Source: an uncultured Bacilli bacterium (GTDB taxonomy: Bacteria; Bacillota_I; Bacilli_A; RF39; UBA660). Taken from it: a stretch of DNA of 64,000 nt. The stretch covers positions 155,452-219,451 of the forward strand of contig CAKOJN010000001.1 of the NCBI GenBank assembly GCA_934090685.1. Direction: 5' to 3'. The notes under the pieces are model-generated. The model saw only the letters and a program-made list of their open reading frames with translations. It made no database searches and was not told the DNA's origin. Made by a program: the position numbers and the translations under genes. Below, in pieces: positions 8,066 to 17,187 of the stretch (within the stretch, counting starts at the first letter, position 1; each line of letters begins with the position of its first letter).

Positions 8066-9307
8066 ATGAAAGAAAGAGTTATTTTAAGTATAGATTTAAA
8101 AAGTTTTTTCGCATCATGTGAGTGTGTATATAGAGGTTTAGATCCATTTACTACCCCACTTATAGTAGCTGATACATCTCGTGGTAAAGGTGCTATGTCA
8201 CTAGCGGTAACACCCTATTTAAGAAATTTTGGCATTAAGTCAAGAAGTAGACTTTATGAGATTCCAAATAATATTAAGATTATGTATGTTCCTCCTAGAA
8301 TGAAATTATATGAAAACTACAGTAATAAAGTAATAGATATTTATAAAGAATTTATAAGTGAAGAAGATATACACGTCTACTCTATTGATGAAGTATTCAT
8401 TGATGCTACTGAATATTTAAAATTCTATAATAAAACAGATATAGAACTTGCTAAAATGATAATGAAAACTATTAAAGATAAAACAGGTATAACTTCAACT
8501 TGTGGAATTGGTCCTAATATATTTTTAGCAAAAGTTGCAATGGACACGGAAGCTAAACATAATAAAGACTTTATATCAAAATGGACATATGATGATATTG
8601 AAAAAAAATTATGGAATATTAGTCCATTATCTGAAATATGGGGTTTTGGTAAAAAAACTGAAAAGAAACTTAATGACTTAAAAATATTCAAAGTCAAAGA
8701 CATAAACAATTATAAAAGAGAATTCTATATCAAAAGATTTGGTAATGTATTAGGCAATGATATTTGGTGTAAAGCAAATGGAATAGATTTTACTACTATT
8801 AAGGAACTAAATCAAAGGAGTAAAAATAAATCAATAAGTATGAGCCAAATATTATATAGAGATTATAATGTCGAAGAAGCACTATTAATAATAAAAGAAA
8901 TGAACGATATGTTAAATTCAAAATTAAGAAAAATGAATAAAACAACGTCAAATATTTTTTTAGGTATAGATTATTCAAAAGACTTTTATAAGAAATTTCA
9001 CGACAGTATTTCATTAAAAGTAGATGAAGATGATAAAAATACTATATACGAAGCACTTGAGTACTTATACAATAAAAATGTAGAAGATTTGCCTATAAGA
9101 AAAGTTTCAATAGCATACTCTAATTTAAAAAAGAAAACACATACTCAATTAAGTTTATTTGACTCTTTTAAAGAAGAAAATAATGAGTTTGAAAATATAA
9201 TTGATGAAATAAATAAAAAATATGGTCAAACTTCTATTTTAAGAGCATCTTCTCTTTTAAAAAATTCTACAATAAAAAACAGAAAGAATTTTAAAGATAT
9301 AATTTAA
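8066..9307 (+). CDS. Y-family DNA polymerase (UmuC/UvrX-like)
   Basis: 413 residues from the ATG at 8066, which has AAAGGTG six bases upstream; an in-frame ATG ten codons earlier has no site. Y-family polymerases copy damaged DNA. The palm has SIDLKSFFASCE with the first metal-binding Asp and YSIDEVFID with the catalytic Asp-Glu. Helix-hairpin-helix-like thumb and little-finger regions follow. Near the C-terminus QLSLFD fits a sliding-clamp-binding motif. The opening resembles the Bacillota UvrX/YqjW group more than DinB. It stands between the two AAA+ genes and overlaps the convergent gene by 4 bases. No LexA-type operator was recognised. Confidence 0.9.
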   Translation: MKERVILSIDLKSFFASCECVYRGLDPFTTPLIVADTSRGKGAMSLAVTPYLRNFGIKSRSRLYEIPNNIKIMYVPPRMKLYENYSNKVIDIYKEFISEEDIHVYSIDEVFIDATEYLKFYNKTDIELAKMIMKTIKDKTGITSTCGIGPNIFLAKVAMDTEAKHNKDFISKWTYDDIEKKLWNISPLSEIWGFGKKTEKKLNDLKIFKVKDINNYKREFYIKRFGNVLGNDIWCKANGIDFTTIKELNQRSKNKSISMSQILYRDYNVEEALLIIKEMNDMLNSKLRKMNKTTSNIFLGIDYSKDFYKKFHDSISLKVDEDDKNTIYEALEYLYNKNVEDLPIRKVSIAYSNLKKKTHTQLSLFDSFKEENNEFENIIDEINKKYGQTSILRASSLLKNSTIKNRKNFKDII

Positions 9308-10260
9308 AATCTTTTTGTTTTATAATATGCATAAATACCATCTTTGCCATTTAGATATATTTGTTTTTGAGCAAATAGATAATTATTCCATACTCCAGCA
9401 CCTAAAAGTTCTATCTTGGTATCAGTTAATGTAAATAACCATTCTATCTCTTTAACATCATTTATTTCACTAGCAAGTTTTTTAGATAATTCTATTAATT
9501 CATCATATTTAGGAACTTCCATATTTTTAAGCTCAATATCATTTAGTTTTCTATAAACATTATCATCTTTATCTAAAAATGGATATTTAACAATACCTTT
9601 TTCTAATACTGTTTCTATTAAATTATCTTTACTTTGAAGTTTAAGTGAAGATGAAACTATATCTATAGAATTATAAGTTTTTAAAGTAACAATACTTACA
9701 ATACAAAGACCTTCTTTATTAATCTTATTAAATACTTTATTTGGACGTTTATATTCTTCTACATATTCATAACCTTCTTTTTTTGCTTTATCAAGCATAA
9801 AAGCAGGACTTCTAAAATCACATAAATTCATAACACATATTTTATTTTTATTATTATTGTCACTAAACATTAAAGTTTTCTTATCTAAAGCAAGAAGTTC
9901 AAAATCCTTAAAACTAATATCTTTTAATTCTTTAACTTCTCTATTTAAATATTCTTTAAAAAGATTATATATTTTCTTTCTAGTAAATTTACCTTTAGAT
10001 TTCTTAATACTAGTTGAAAATAAACTTTTCTTTTTTGATTTAGTTAAATAAGTATCTCTTTGTTCTAAAGGAACATTATAAAAATCAAATATCTTGTATT
10101 CATTAATAGTACATCCATATATTACAAATGAATAAAATAAATCAAATACTATAACTATTCTAAATACATTATTTGTTTGCTGAACATATTTAACAGTATC
10201 ATTAAGTCTTTTTCTATGTTCTTTAAATAATTTATATTCTTTTTTAATCCATTTTTTCAT
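9304..10260 (-). CDS. divergent ATP-grasp-like protein (sugar-transfer-associated type), tentative
   Basis: 318 residues, no signal peptide. The N-terminal part (FDLFYSFVIYGCTINEYKIF, then a Lys-rich Y-x-T-x-S segment) and the overall layout recall the sugar-transfer-associated ATP-grasp proteins found near capsule genes. The usual C-terminal acidic metal-binding motif (family pattern D-x-x-L-I-E-x-N) is replaced by TKIELLGAGVWNN, so catalytic activity is doubtful. It is divergent from the ClpX-like gene, with 86 bases between the two start codons, and convergent with the polymerase gene. I am not certain of the family. Confidence 0.4.
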   Translation of the reverse strand: MKKWIKKEYKLFKEHRKRLNDTVKYVQQTNNVFRIVIVFDLFYSFVIYGCTINEYKIFDFYNVPLEQRDTYLTKSKKKSLFSTSIKKSKGKFTRKKIYNLFKEYLNREVKELKDISFKDFELLALDKKTLMFSDNNNKNKICVMNLCDFRSPAFMLDKAKKEGYEYVEEYKRPNKVFNKINKEGLCIVSIVTLKTYNSIDIVSSSLKLQSKDNLIETVLEKGIVKYPFLDKDDNVYRKLNDIELKNMEVPKYDELIELSKKLASEINDVKEIEWLFTLTDTKIELLGAGVWNNYLFAQKQIYLNGKDGIYAYYKTKRF

Positions 10261-10295
10261 TTAACCACCCACATTTAAATTATAACATATATTAA

Positions 10296-10324
10296 TTGAC
10301 TAACAAAGTCTTTTATGCTAATAT
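10296..10324 (+). promoter_or_regulatory. promoter of the ClpX-like gene
   Basis: TTGACT (10296-10301), 17 bases, TAATAT (10319-10324) preceded by TGC. The gene's ribosome site follows within 15 bases, so the leader is short. Confidence 0.75.
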
Positions 10325-10346
10325 AAAAAGCAATTTGGGAGTAATA

Positions 10347-11795
10347 ATGGAAAAAGAAGCAATAGTTCAAATATATAAAAAAGTATATTTTGTTAAAAAA
10401 AATAATGTAATAGAAACTGTTTATAAATATCAAGAAGTTTTAACTGGTATTATAGTGACTCTTGATAATGGTAATAAAGTTTTTAAAGATTCTAATAACA
10501 ATATATTTCCATGTTTAAATAATGATACATTAATACATCCAAATAAAGGTTTTGCATATCCCGTATATGTTAAAAATATGCCTATAAGTGAAAGAAAAGC
10601 ATTGATTAGAAGAATATCTAAAGATACAAAAAAGTATAGTTTAAATTATGATATAAAATTAATAGGTATTGGTAGAAATTTAGAATCAACAGTACAAATA
10701 AATAAAAAAATATATCCAACCGACATTGAATTATTTCACTCATATAAAAATGTAATTTCAAAACTTAAAGGGGATGAAAATGTAGAAATGGTAGCACTAG
10801 AAGAAGAAAAAACTAAAAAAGTAATATATGCAGATGAATTATATAATGAAGTTATAAAAGTAGTTAAATGTCAAGATGATCAAATCAGAAGAATAACTAC
10901 TGCGATATCTCAAAATCAAAGAATAGCAAATCCAGTTATGAAAACTACCTTACTTGTATGTGGTCCTGCTGGTTGTGGTAAAACTGAGATATTTAGACAA
11001 ATAAGAAATCATAGTGATTTACCTGTTATCATCGAAGATGCTACTGAATATTCAATAACAAGTTTTAAAGGAAAAGATGTAACAGATATACTAGCACATC
11101 TATATATAGAAGCAGGAAGAGATATTGATAAAGCACAACATGGTATAGTTGTAATAGATGAAATTGATAAAAAAATAAGTTCAAATGAACAACATTATAC
11201 TTATGCAAGAGGTGTTATGGATTCTCTTTTAAAAATGGCAGAAGGTCATACATATGAACTTGATGAAAGAACACCTGGTATACATATTCCAATTAAATTT
11301 GACACATCTAAAGTAACATTTGCTTTCCTAGGTGCTTGCGATGGTATCGAAGAGTTAACAGAAAATAATAAATCTATGGGATTTAATGCAAATATTTATC
11401 CTAGTTCTAACAATAGTAAAATATATACTAAAGACACACTTCATAAATATGGTTTTGGTCATGAATTCTTAAGAAGATGTACTCTTTGCCCATTAAAAAA
11501 ATTAGAAGAAAAAGATTTAATTGAAATATTAAATACATCTGATTTTAGTATACTAAAACTATATAAAGAGTTTTATGAATCTATTGGAATTAATTTTATT
11601 TATGATATTAAAACTATAGAAGCAATTGCTAAAAAAGCAACCACAAACTCATATGGCGCTAGTGAATTAAAAGTAATATTAGAGACGGCTCTTGAGATTG
11701 CTAATTTCTTTATTAACTCAAGTGAGCAATATAAAGAACTTATAATAGATCAAAATACAATAAATAATCCACATGAGTTTATTCTAAGAAAGTAA
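10347..11795 (+). CDS. ClpX-like AAA+ ATPase with unrelated N-terminal region
   Basis: 482 residues from ATG at 10347 (GGGAG six bases upstream); an earlier in-frame ATG overlaps the promoter -35. Residues 1-190 do not look like a ClpX zinc-binding domain. The ATPase module has Walker A GPAGCGKT (206-213), Walker B with DKAQHGIVVIDEIDKK (about 262-277), which matches the ClpX/HslU pattern, and a conserved arginine-finger site FGHEFLRR. Sensor-2 is GASELK instead of GAR, so the sensor arginine is missing. The pore loop is SFKGKDV where ClpX has GYVGEDV. Likely a protein unfoldase or remodeller, possibly partner of the D1-like protein at 5971-8016. No ClpP-binding IGF loop was recognised. Confidence 0.8.
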   Translation: MEKEAIVQIYKKVYFVKKNNVIETVYKYQEVLTGIIVTLDNGNKVFKDSNNNIFPCLNNDTLIHPNKGFAYPVYVKNMPISERKALIRRISKDTKKYSLNYDIKLIGIGRNLESTVQINKKIYPTDIELFHSYKNVISKLKGDENVEMVALEEEKTKKVIYADELYNEVIKVVKCQDDQIRRITTAISQNQRIANPVMKTTLLVCGPAGCGKTEIFRQIRNHSDLPVIIEDATEYSITSFKGKDVTDILAHLYIEAGRDIDKAQHGIVVIDEIDKKISSNEQHYTYARGVMDSLLKMAEGHTYELDERTPGIHIPIKFDTSKVTFAFLGACDGIEELTENNKSMGFNANIYPSSNNSKIYTKDTLHKYGFGHEFLRRCTLCPLKKLEEKDLIEILNTSDFSILKLYKEFYESIGINFIYDIKTIEAIAKKATTNSYGASELKVILETALEIANFFINSSEQYKELIIDQNTINNPHEFILRK

Positions 11796-12581
11796 TTCAT
11801 TAATATTAACTATTGTAAAACCCCTACTCTTTATATAATTAATCGTAGATGATAATTCACTTAAATTAAATTCATTCTCACGAATAAATATTATAACTCC
11901 ATTATTAAGGAGTTTTTTTGTATTTATTAATAAATCCTTTTTAATTTCATTACTCATTTTAATACTATTTATCTTTTTACTTTTACAATCATTTATTATT
12001 TCATAATCATTTGTTTTAACACAAAAGAATTCATTATGTAATAAACCAATAAAACTATTTAAATCATCTAAAGAGTTTCCTTTATACAAAATATTACTAT
12101 GATTATATTCATCTGTTATATTGTTTCTTAAAAAAGACGTATTCATAAGTAAATTAATTTCTATATCTTTAGTTTCTGCGATATCAAGCATTTTATTAAA
12201 ATATTTACCACTTTCAATATTAATTACTATAGATATATTTTTACTATAATCATTTCCTTTAAGAATATATCTATCTATATTATTCTTTTTATTTAATATA
12301 CATTCATCTTTATCATATTCAATTAATTCTTTCTTAAAACCAATTCCTTTCATATTAGAATAACTTTTATTTTTATTAACAACTAACCCGCTAATGCCAA
12401 GTATAATGCCATCATTATTAATACTTCCTTCAATACACTTATAATCATTTTTAGATGCATAATCATTTATAGATGCTAGTATAGTATTATTATATTGCGA
12501 TATTTCTATTACTTTATTAGTATAAAAGATACTGAAAACTAAAAATAAACTTATTAATATATATTTAATATACTTTTCCAT
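11784..12581 (-). CDS. membrane-anchored protein, degenerate polysaccharide-deacetylase-like fold (tentative)
   Basis: 265 residues. One hydrophobic segment (about 8-24) near the Lys-containing N-terminus should anchor it with the rest outside. The last 150 residues have the order of a NodB-type deacetylase: a strand with INIESGKYFNKML, NLLMNTSF, and a final SRGFTIVNINELL, which is the common ending of that family. The metal-binding Asp-Asp and HxxxH motifs are absent, so an enzymatic role is unlikely. No Shine-Dalgarno site is visible, and the ATG directly follows a TATAAT-like sequence. The 3' end overlaps the ClpX-like gene by 12 bases. Confidence 0.45.
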   Translation of the reverse strand: MEKYIKYILISLFLVFSIFYTNKVIEISQYNNTILASINDYASKNDYKCIEGSINNDGIILGISGLVVNKNKSYSNMKGIGFKKELIEYDKDECILNKKNNIDRYILKGNDYSKNISIVINIESGKYFNKMLDIAETKDIEINLLMNTSFLRNNITDEYNHSNILYKGNSLDDLNSFIGLLHNEFFCVKTNDYEIINDCKSKKINSIKMSNEIKKDLLINTKKLLNNGVIIFIRENEFNLSELSSTINYIKSRGFTIVNINELLS

Positions 12582-12610
12582 ATTATACTATATGAAAAAA
12601 GGACTAATAT

Positions 12611-13723
12611 TTATTCATAAATATTAAATCCTTCATTGTATTTTTTAATAAATTTTTTGATGTTTTCTTTTGGTCTTTTTAATGATAAAAATTCATCTTC
12701 ATCAAATCCAAGAGACTCTATGCCTTCTAAAATAGTCATTTCTTTTCTAGAACAAATAAGATTAATTACTTTTTTCATTGCTAGTTCTTTATCTTTTTTA
12801 TATAATTCACACAAATTAAGTGAAAATAAATATCCATATCCATAAAGTATTGCACCTTCTAAATCAATAACTTCATCAGATTTAGGATCAATCAAACATC
12901 TATCTTCTGTTAAAAGTGCTTCGTGTATTGAATAGAATTTTTCATACTCCTCACTCAAATTCTTTAAAACACATATTCTATCTGCAAGACAATATTGAGC
13001 ACCCTTAATATCTATTTTATTTTCAATTAGATACTGTAAAAAATTAATTTCAAAGAATGTTGAAGGCACCTCTACTAAGAATTGATTACTCACCGATAAT
13101 TCTTTTTGTTGAGGATATACAAATAAACTATTATCAATCGCATGACCTATTTCATGAACAATACCAGATATAGAAGCAGCATTAAATATATCATACTTCA
13201 TAAGAATATAGCCAAACTCATTAGAATAATTATTCATAAAACTCCCACCTATGCCTGGAGATAAATCAACATCAGTAGAAACTCTTTCATCTAAATAAAT
13301 TTTTGCTATATTATATATTCTACTTCCAAATTGTTCAAAATATTTTAAAATCATTTCTCTTGCTTGTTCTTCTGTATAAGTAGGAATATTATCATTAAAT
13401 ATCTTTATGTAATTAGATTCTTTTAATATGTCATTAAAACTCATATACAAAAAATATAATGAATCTCCTTCTGACAACGCTCTTGAAAAATATTCTAATA
13501 ATTGTTTTTTATTATAAAGTCTTATATTTTCATTTAAAGTATCCATATTTCTATAAAACATATCATCAGGATTCACAGCATAACCTGTTATTTGCTGCAG
13601 CGTGTAATTAAGTTGATCAAATACTGGCTTATATTTTTTAATATTGTTAATAGATTGATCTCTCATTATCTTTCTTCTTACTTCTAGTAATTCATCATAT
13701 AATTTATATTCATTGATTTCCAT
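12611..13723 (-). CDS. short M3-family-like zinc metallopeptidase
   Basis: 370 residues; oligoendopeptidase F proteins are usually near 600. The zinc site is VHEIGHAID, and the third ligand lies 25-30 residues later in VEVPSTFFEINFL, the arrangement of M3 thimet/PepF peptidases. It lacks much of the N-terminal region of PepF. There is no signal peptide, so a cytosolic oligopeptidase is likely. AGGGGAT directly precedes the ATG. The gene at 11784-12581 follows after 29 bases. Confidence 0.75.
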   Translation of the reverse strand: MEINEYKLYDELLEVRRKIMRDQSINNIKKYKPVFDQLNYTLQQITGYAVNPDDMFYRNMDTLNENIRLYNKKQLLEYFSRALSEGDSLYFLYMSFNDILKESNYIKIFNDNIPTYTEEQAREMILKYFEQFGSRIYNIAKIYLDERVSTDVDLSPGIGGSFMNNYSNEFGYILMKYDIFNAASISGIVHEIGHAIDNSLFVYPQQKELSVSNQFLVEVPSTFFEINFLQYLIENKIDIKGAQYCLADRICVLKNLSEEYEKFYSIHEALLTEDRCLIDPKSDEVIDLEGAILYGYGYLFSLNLCELYKKDKELAMKKVINLICSRKEMTILEGIESLGFDEDEFLSLKRPKENIKKFIKKYNEGFNIYE

Positions 13724-13832
13724 ATCCCCTGTCCCCTTACGTTTGTTAGTTCATAACTAAAGTATATCATAATTTAATTTTATTGACTATATTTTTTAAA
13801 AAATAAAATAGTAAATATATAAATACTTACTA

Positions 13833-14612
13833 TTATTCATTTTTACTACCACACATAGGGCAAAAATCATCATTAACAACATGTCCACAATTAGGACAAA
13901 AATTATTTTTATATTTAAATTTTTTATTTATAGAAGAAACTTTATTAATCTTTCTAAATGCTCTAATATAAACAAATATTACAAATATGATAAATAAAAT
14001 AATAAATACAGTATTTTCAGTCATTAAACAATAATCATATACACCATGTGTTAAAGTTGGTACTAATACACTTAAAACTAAATTTTTATTTCTTAAATCT
14101 TTTCTATTATTAGTAATTGCTATTTTAGAAAGGCCTAAATAATATCCCATAAATAATCCATCACAAGCATGTCCTGGTACTGCTAAAAAAGCTCTTAATA
14201 TACCAGTAGAAATACCATTTTGATAAACATATAATAAATTTTCAAAACAAGCAAATCCAAGCGCAACAAATACACAATATAATATCGCATCATAATATTC
14301 ATTAAATGCATTATCATTATATGATATTTTATATGCCATTATCCATTTAGAAAATTCCTCTACTAATGCTACTCCAATAAATACATGTATAAGTAACTCA
14401 AATAGATTTAAATCTTTAGTATCAGCAGAAAATATAGGGAACACTGATAATAAAGCACTAATCAATAATACAAGAAAACATGAGAAAAAACCACCTAAAA
14501 ATAACTTTACTAATAATCTTGTTGGTTCTTTTTCTTTATCTTTTTTATATATATACATTCCGATTAGAAAAACTGGTAATACAGATACAACAAATAGTAT
14601 TAACTCACCCAT
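13833..14612 (-). CDS. PrsW-like intramembrane protease with C-terminal zinc ribbon
   Basis: 259 residues. About seven hydrophobic helices carry the PrsW-family motifs VEEFSKW, FENLLYV, PGHACDGLFMGY and THGVYDY, which supply the glutamates and histidines of the presumed membrane-embedded active site. In B. subtilis PrsW cleaves the anti-sigma factor RsiW. Here a cytosolic tail ends with a zinc ribbon, CPNCGH and CPMCGS. The partner gene 14614-15627 ends one base upstream and encodes an N-terminal zinc ribbon on a membrane protein, so a functional pair is suggested. Confidence 0.85.
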   Translation of the reverse strand: MGELILFVVSVLPVFLIGMYIYKKDKEKEPTRLLVKLFLGGFFSCFLVLLISALLSVFPIFSADTKDLNLFELLIHVFIGVALVEEFSKWIMAYKISYNDNAFNEYYDAILYCVFVALGFACFENLLYVYQNGISTGILRAFLAVPGHACDGLFMGYYLGLSKIAITNNRKDLRNKNLVLSVLVPTLTHGVYDYCLMTENTVFIILFIIFVIFVYIRAFRKINKVSSINKKFKYKNNFCPNCGHVVNDDFCPMCGSKNE

Positions 14613-14613
14613 C

Positions 14614-15627
14614 TTAGTTAAACCTCATTGAGTTTAGAATTTCATCATATGCTTCTGAACATAATTCATTTTTATCATTAGTTATAGAAAATTCAAATTC
14701 ATAAATTGTTTTATTATATATTGTAGAATAATAAAATTTAGCATTATAACTAGTCATTACATCAGCATAGAACCAATTAATATTATTTATATTTTTTTGT
14801 GAAATACCACTATATGTATCACTAGCAGAATAAAATATATTTTTTTCTAAATATCTTTTCGCATCATTTTCATAATATTCCGCATTACTAGTCATAATAT
14901 TAAAGTTACAATATGTATCACTATCAACTGATGTTTTATATGATTTATAACTATTAGATTGATATTTACTCTTAACTAAAAGACTTGGCACTGAAAATTT
15001 CAAATCACCGATAACCTCTGAACTAGGTGCTTTATCTAAGTTATCAGCATTTTCTTGTGCGTCATTAGTTGAACCAATAAGTGAAAAAACTGCTAAAATC
15101 GATAAAATTATTACAAAAGTATAGAAAACACTTAATAATATTACTGGTAATACAGTTGTACCACCTTTATTTCTACATATTGTTAACAATTGTTCTTTAG
15201 TCGCATTAGGATTTTCTTGTTTGATTTTTTCAACTTCCTCATTAGCATGTTTTACATATATTTTTTTAAATTCAATAGATGCGACAATATCTAGTACCAT
15301 CATTATAACTAATGAAAATGATGATAAGAATAAATTAGTTATTATTGAAATTGCAAACCATACTGCTCCTAATAACCACATTTTTCTATATAGTACATAA
15401 AAGAAACCAAAGAAAAATGTATTCGCAGAGAAACTTCCATTTTTTAATTTATCTGCATTTTGACCAATAAATGCATCAACTAATTCATTGTCACTTATGT
15501 TATCATTTTGAATTATTTGATTATTTTCATTTATATTATTTTGAACTACTTGTAATGCTGTACCACACTTTCCACAAAATTTTTCCCCTGATTTAATATT
15601 TGATCCACAGTTAGGACACTTATACAT
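14614..15627 (-). CDS. zinc-ribbon membrane protein with extracytoplasmic domain
   Basis: 337 residues. The N-terminal zinc ribbon CPNCGSNIKSGEKFCGKCG is followed by a spacer. A DUF2628-like membrane region (about 68-125) starts with FFFGFFYVLYRKMWLLGA, and another helix lies at about 162-188. The last 140 residues would lie outside; they contain no known motif. It is one base from the PrsW-like gene, so it may be a regulator or a substrate of that protease (inference). AAGGA precedes the ATG by about ten bases. Confidence 0.7.
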   Translation of the reverse strand: MYKCPNCGSNIKSGEKFCGKCGTALQVVQNNINENNQIIQNDNISDNELVDAFIGQNADKLKNGSFSANTFFFGFFYVLYRKMWLLGAVWFAISIITNLFLSSFSLVIMMVLDIVASIEFKKIYVKHANEEVEKIKQENPNATKEQLLTICRNKGGTTVLPVILLSVFYTFVIILSILAVFSLIGSTNDAQENADNLDKAPSSEVIGDLKFSVPSLLVKSKYQSNSYKSYKTSVDSDTYCNFNIMTSNAEYYENDAKRYLEKNIFYSASDTYSGISQKNINNINWFYADVMTSYNAKFYYSTIYNKTIYEFEFSITNDKNELCSEAYDEILNSMRFN

Positions 15628-15657
15628 ACTTACTACTTCCTTTCCTATTCTTTTTTC

Positions 15658-15666
15658 ATTATACCA
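15658..15666 (-). promoter_or_regulatory. extended -10 of the zinc-ribbon/PrsW operon
   Basis: TGG directly before TATAAT on the minus strand, about 30 bases upstream of the gene start at 15627. The -35 is weak because it overlaps the serS terminator. Confidence 0.55.
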
Positions 15667-15671
15667 TAAAT

Positions 15672-15698
15672 TTAAAAAAATAACTCTTTTTCGAGTTA
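15672..15698 (-). terminator. serS terminator
   Basis: On the minus strand TAACTC and GAGTTA pair across a 6-base loop, followed by a run of seven T. The stem includes the serS stop codon. Confidence 0.8.
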
Positions 15699-16985
15699 CT
15701 TTTTAATTGGTTTAATTTTTTCTTTACCACCCATATATGGTCTTAATACTTTTGGTATATTAATACTACCATCTTCATTATAATTATTTTCTAAGAATGC
15801 TATTAATGCTCTTGTTGATGCTAAAACTGTATTATTAAGTGTATGAACAAAATAATTACCATCTTTACCCTTTGTTCTAATACCTAATCTTCTTGCTTGA
15901 GCATCTCCTAAAGTACTACAAGAACCTACTTCAAAATATTTTTGTTGTCTTGGGCTCCATGCTTCAACATCACATGATTTAACTTTTAAATCAGCAAGAT
16001 CTCCACTACAACATTCAAGAGTTCTAACAGGTATATCTAAACTTCTAAATAATTCAACTGTATAACTCCACATCTTGTTATACCACTTCATTGAATCTTC
16101 TGGTTTACATAGAACAATCATTTCTTGTTTTTCAAATTGATGAACTCTATATATTCCTCTTTCTTCAATACCATGAGCACCTACTTCTTTTCTAAAACAT
16201 GGACTATATGATGTCATAGTTATAGGAAGTGTTTCTTCTTTAACAATTTGTCCTTTAAATTTACCTATCATAGAGTGTTCACTAGTACCAATAAGATATA
16301 AATCTTCTCCCTCTATTTTATACATCATAGCATCCATTTCATCAAAAGACATAACCCCATTAACAACATCACTTCTAATCATAAATGGTGGGATACAGTA
16401 TGTAAATCCTTTATCAATCATAAAATCTCTAGCATATGATAGCATAGCAGAGCTTAATCTAGCAGCATCACCCATTAAATAGTAAAAACCATTACCACTA
16501 GTTCTACCACTTGATTCTTTATCTAAACCATTAATAGATTCTAATATATCAGCATGATAAGGTATTTCATATTTTGGAACTACCGGTTCTCCATACTTTT
16601 CTATTTCAATATTCTCACTATCATCCTTACCAACAGGTACAGATTCATCTATGATATTTGGAATAACCATCATTCTTTCTTTAATTTTATTTTGAAGTTC
16701 TATTTCTCTTTTATCAAGTTCATCTATATCACTTTGAATACTAGATATTTCTATTTTAGTTTTGTTTATCTCTTCTTGTTTCTTTTCTTTTACAAGAACA
16801 CCTATAGTATCACTTAATTTGTTTTTCTTATTTTTTAAAGTATCACATTTATTCTTACATTCACGATATAATTTATCATATTCATAAACCTCATCTACTA
16901 AAGGTAATTTTTGCTCTTGAAACTTCTTTTTAATATTCTCTTTTACTAAATCTTTATTTTCTCTAATAAGATTAATATCTATCAC
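15696..16985 (-). CDS. serS: seryl-tRNA synthetase
   Basis: 429 residues, a full-length class II synthetase that charges tRNA-Ser (and selenocysteine tRNA where present). A coiled-coil tRNA-binding arm (about 30-105, many Lys/Glu) precedes the catalytic core. Motif 2 is in CFRKEVGAHG and the following FEKQEM; motif 3 is LASTRALIAFLENN. AGGTG lies a few bases before the ATG. No T-box leader was seen upstream, unlike leuS in this window. Confidence 0.97.
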   Translation of the reverse strand: MIDINLIRENKDLVKENIKKKFQEQKLPLVDEVYEYDKLYRECKNKCDTLKNKKNKLSDTIGVLVKEKKQEEINKTKIEISSIQSDIDELDKREIELQNKIKERMMVIPNIIDESVPVGKDDSENIEIEKYGEPVVPKYEIPYHADILESINGLDKESSGRTSGNGFYYLMGDAARLSSAMLSYARDFMIDKGFTYCIPPFMIRSDVVNGVMSFDEMDAMMYKIEGEDLYLIGTSEHSMIGKFKGQIVKEETLPITMTSYSPCFRKEVGAHGIEERGIYRVHQFEKQEMIVLCKPEDSMKWYNKMWSYTVELFRSLDIPVRTLECCSGDLADLKVKSCDVEAWSPRQQKYFEVGSCSTLGDAQARRLGIRTKGKDGNYFVHTLNNTVLASTRALIAFLENNYNEDGSINIPKVLRPYMGGKEKIKPIKK

Positions 16986-17040
16986 TTTAATTCACCTCAT
17001 GAATATAATAACATTATTTTAACAAAAATAAAATAAAAAC

Positions 17041-17066
17041 ATAATAAAAAGAGGAATAACCTCTTT
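17041..17066 (-). terminator. terminator after the mini-protein genes
   Basis: On the minus strand AAAGAGG, loop TTATT and CCTCTTT are followed by TTATT. Confidence 0.75.
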
Positions 17067-17069
17067 ACA

Positions 17070-17168
17070 TTACCATCCCGTACATGTTCCGAAGATTATA
17101 GCAAGAAGGATGAATAAAATTAAAATTATAAAGAATAAATTAACTCCTTGGTTGCAACAACCCATCAT
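17070..17168 (-). CDS. YjcZ-like hydrophobic mini-protein 1
   Basis: 32 residues: a short Cys/Gly-containing head (MMGCCNQGVN), about 18 hydrophobic residues, then GTCTGW. This is the layout of the YjcZ/sporulation-associated small membrane proteins of Bacilli. AGGAGG lies nine bases before the first ATG. Its neighbour at 17188-17298 encodes a similar protein 19 bases upstream. The two genes plus a terminator form a compact unit. Confidence 0.75.
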   Translation of the reverse strand: MMGCCNQGVNLFFIILILFILLAIIFGTCTGW

Positions 17169-17187
17169 ACTTATCAACCTCCTTCTT

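Noticed and set aside
5918..10324. Private shared operator for the two AAA+ genes
   Set aside because: The similar promoter elements also precede unrelated genes in the window, so the likeness is general and not proof of co-regulation.
16986..17040. T-box or other leader upstream of serS
   Set aside because: Only about 55 bases separate serS from the mini-protein terminator, and there is no T-box sequence.
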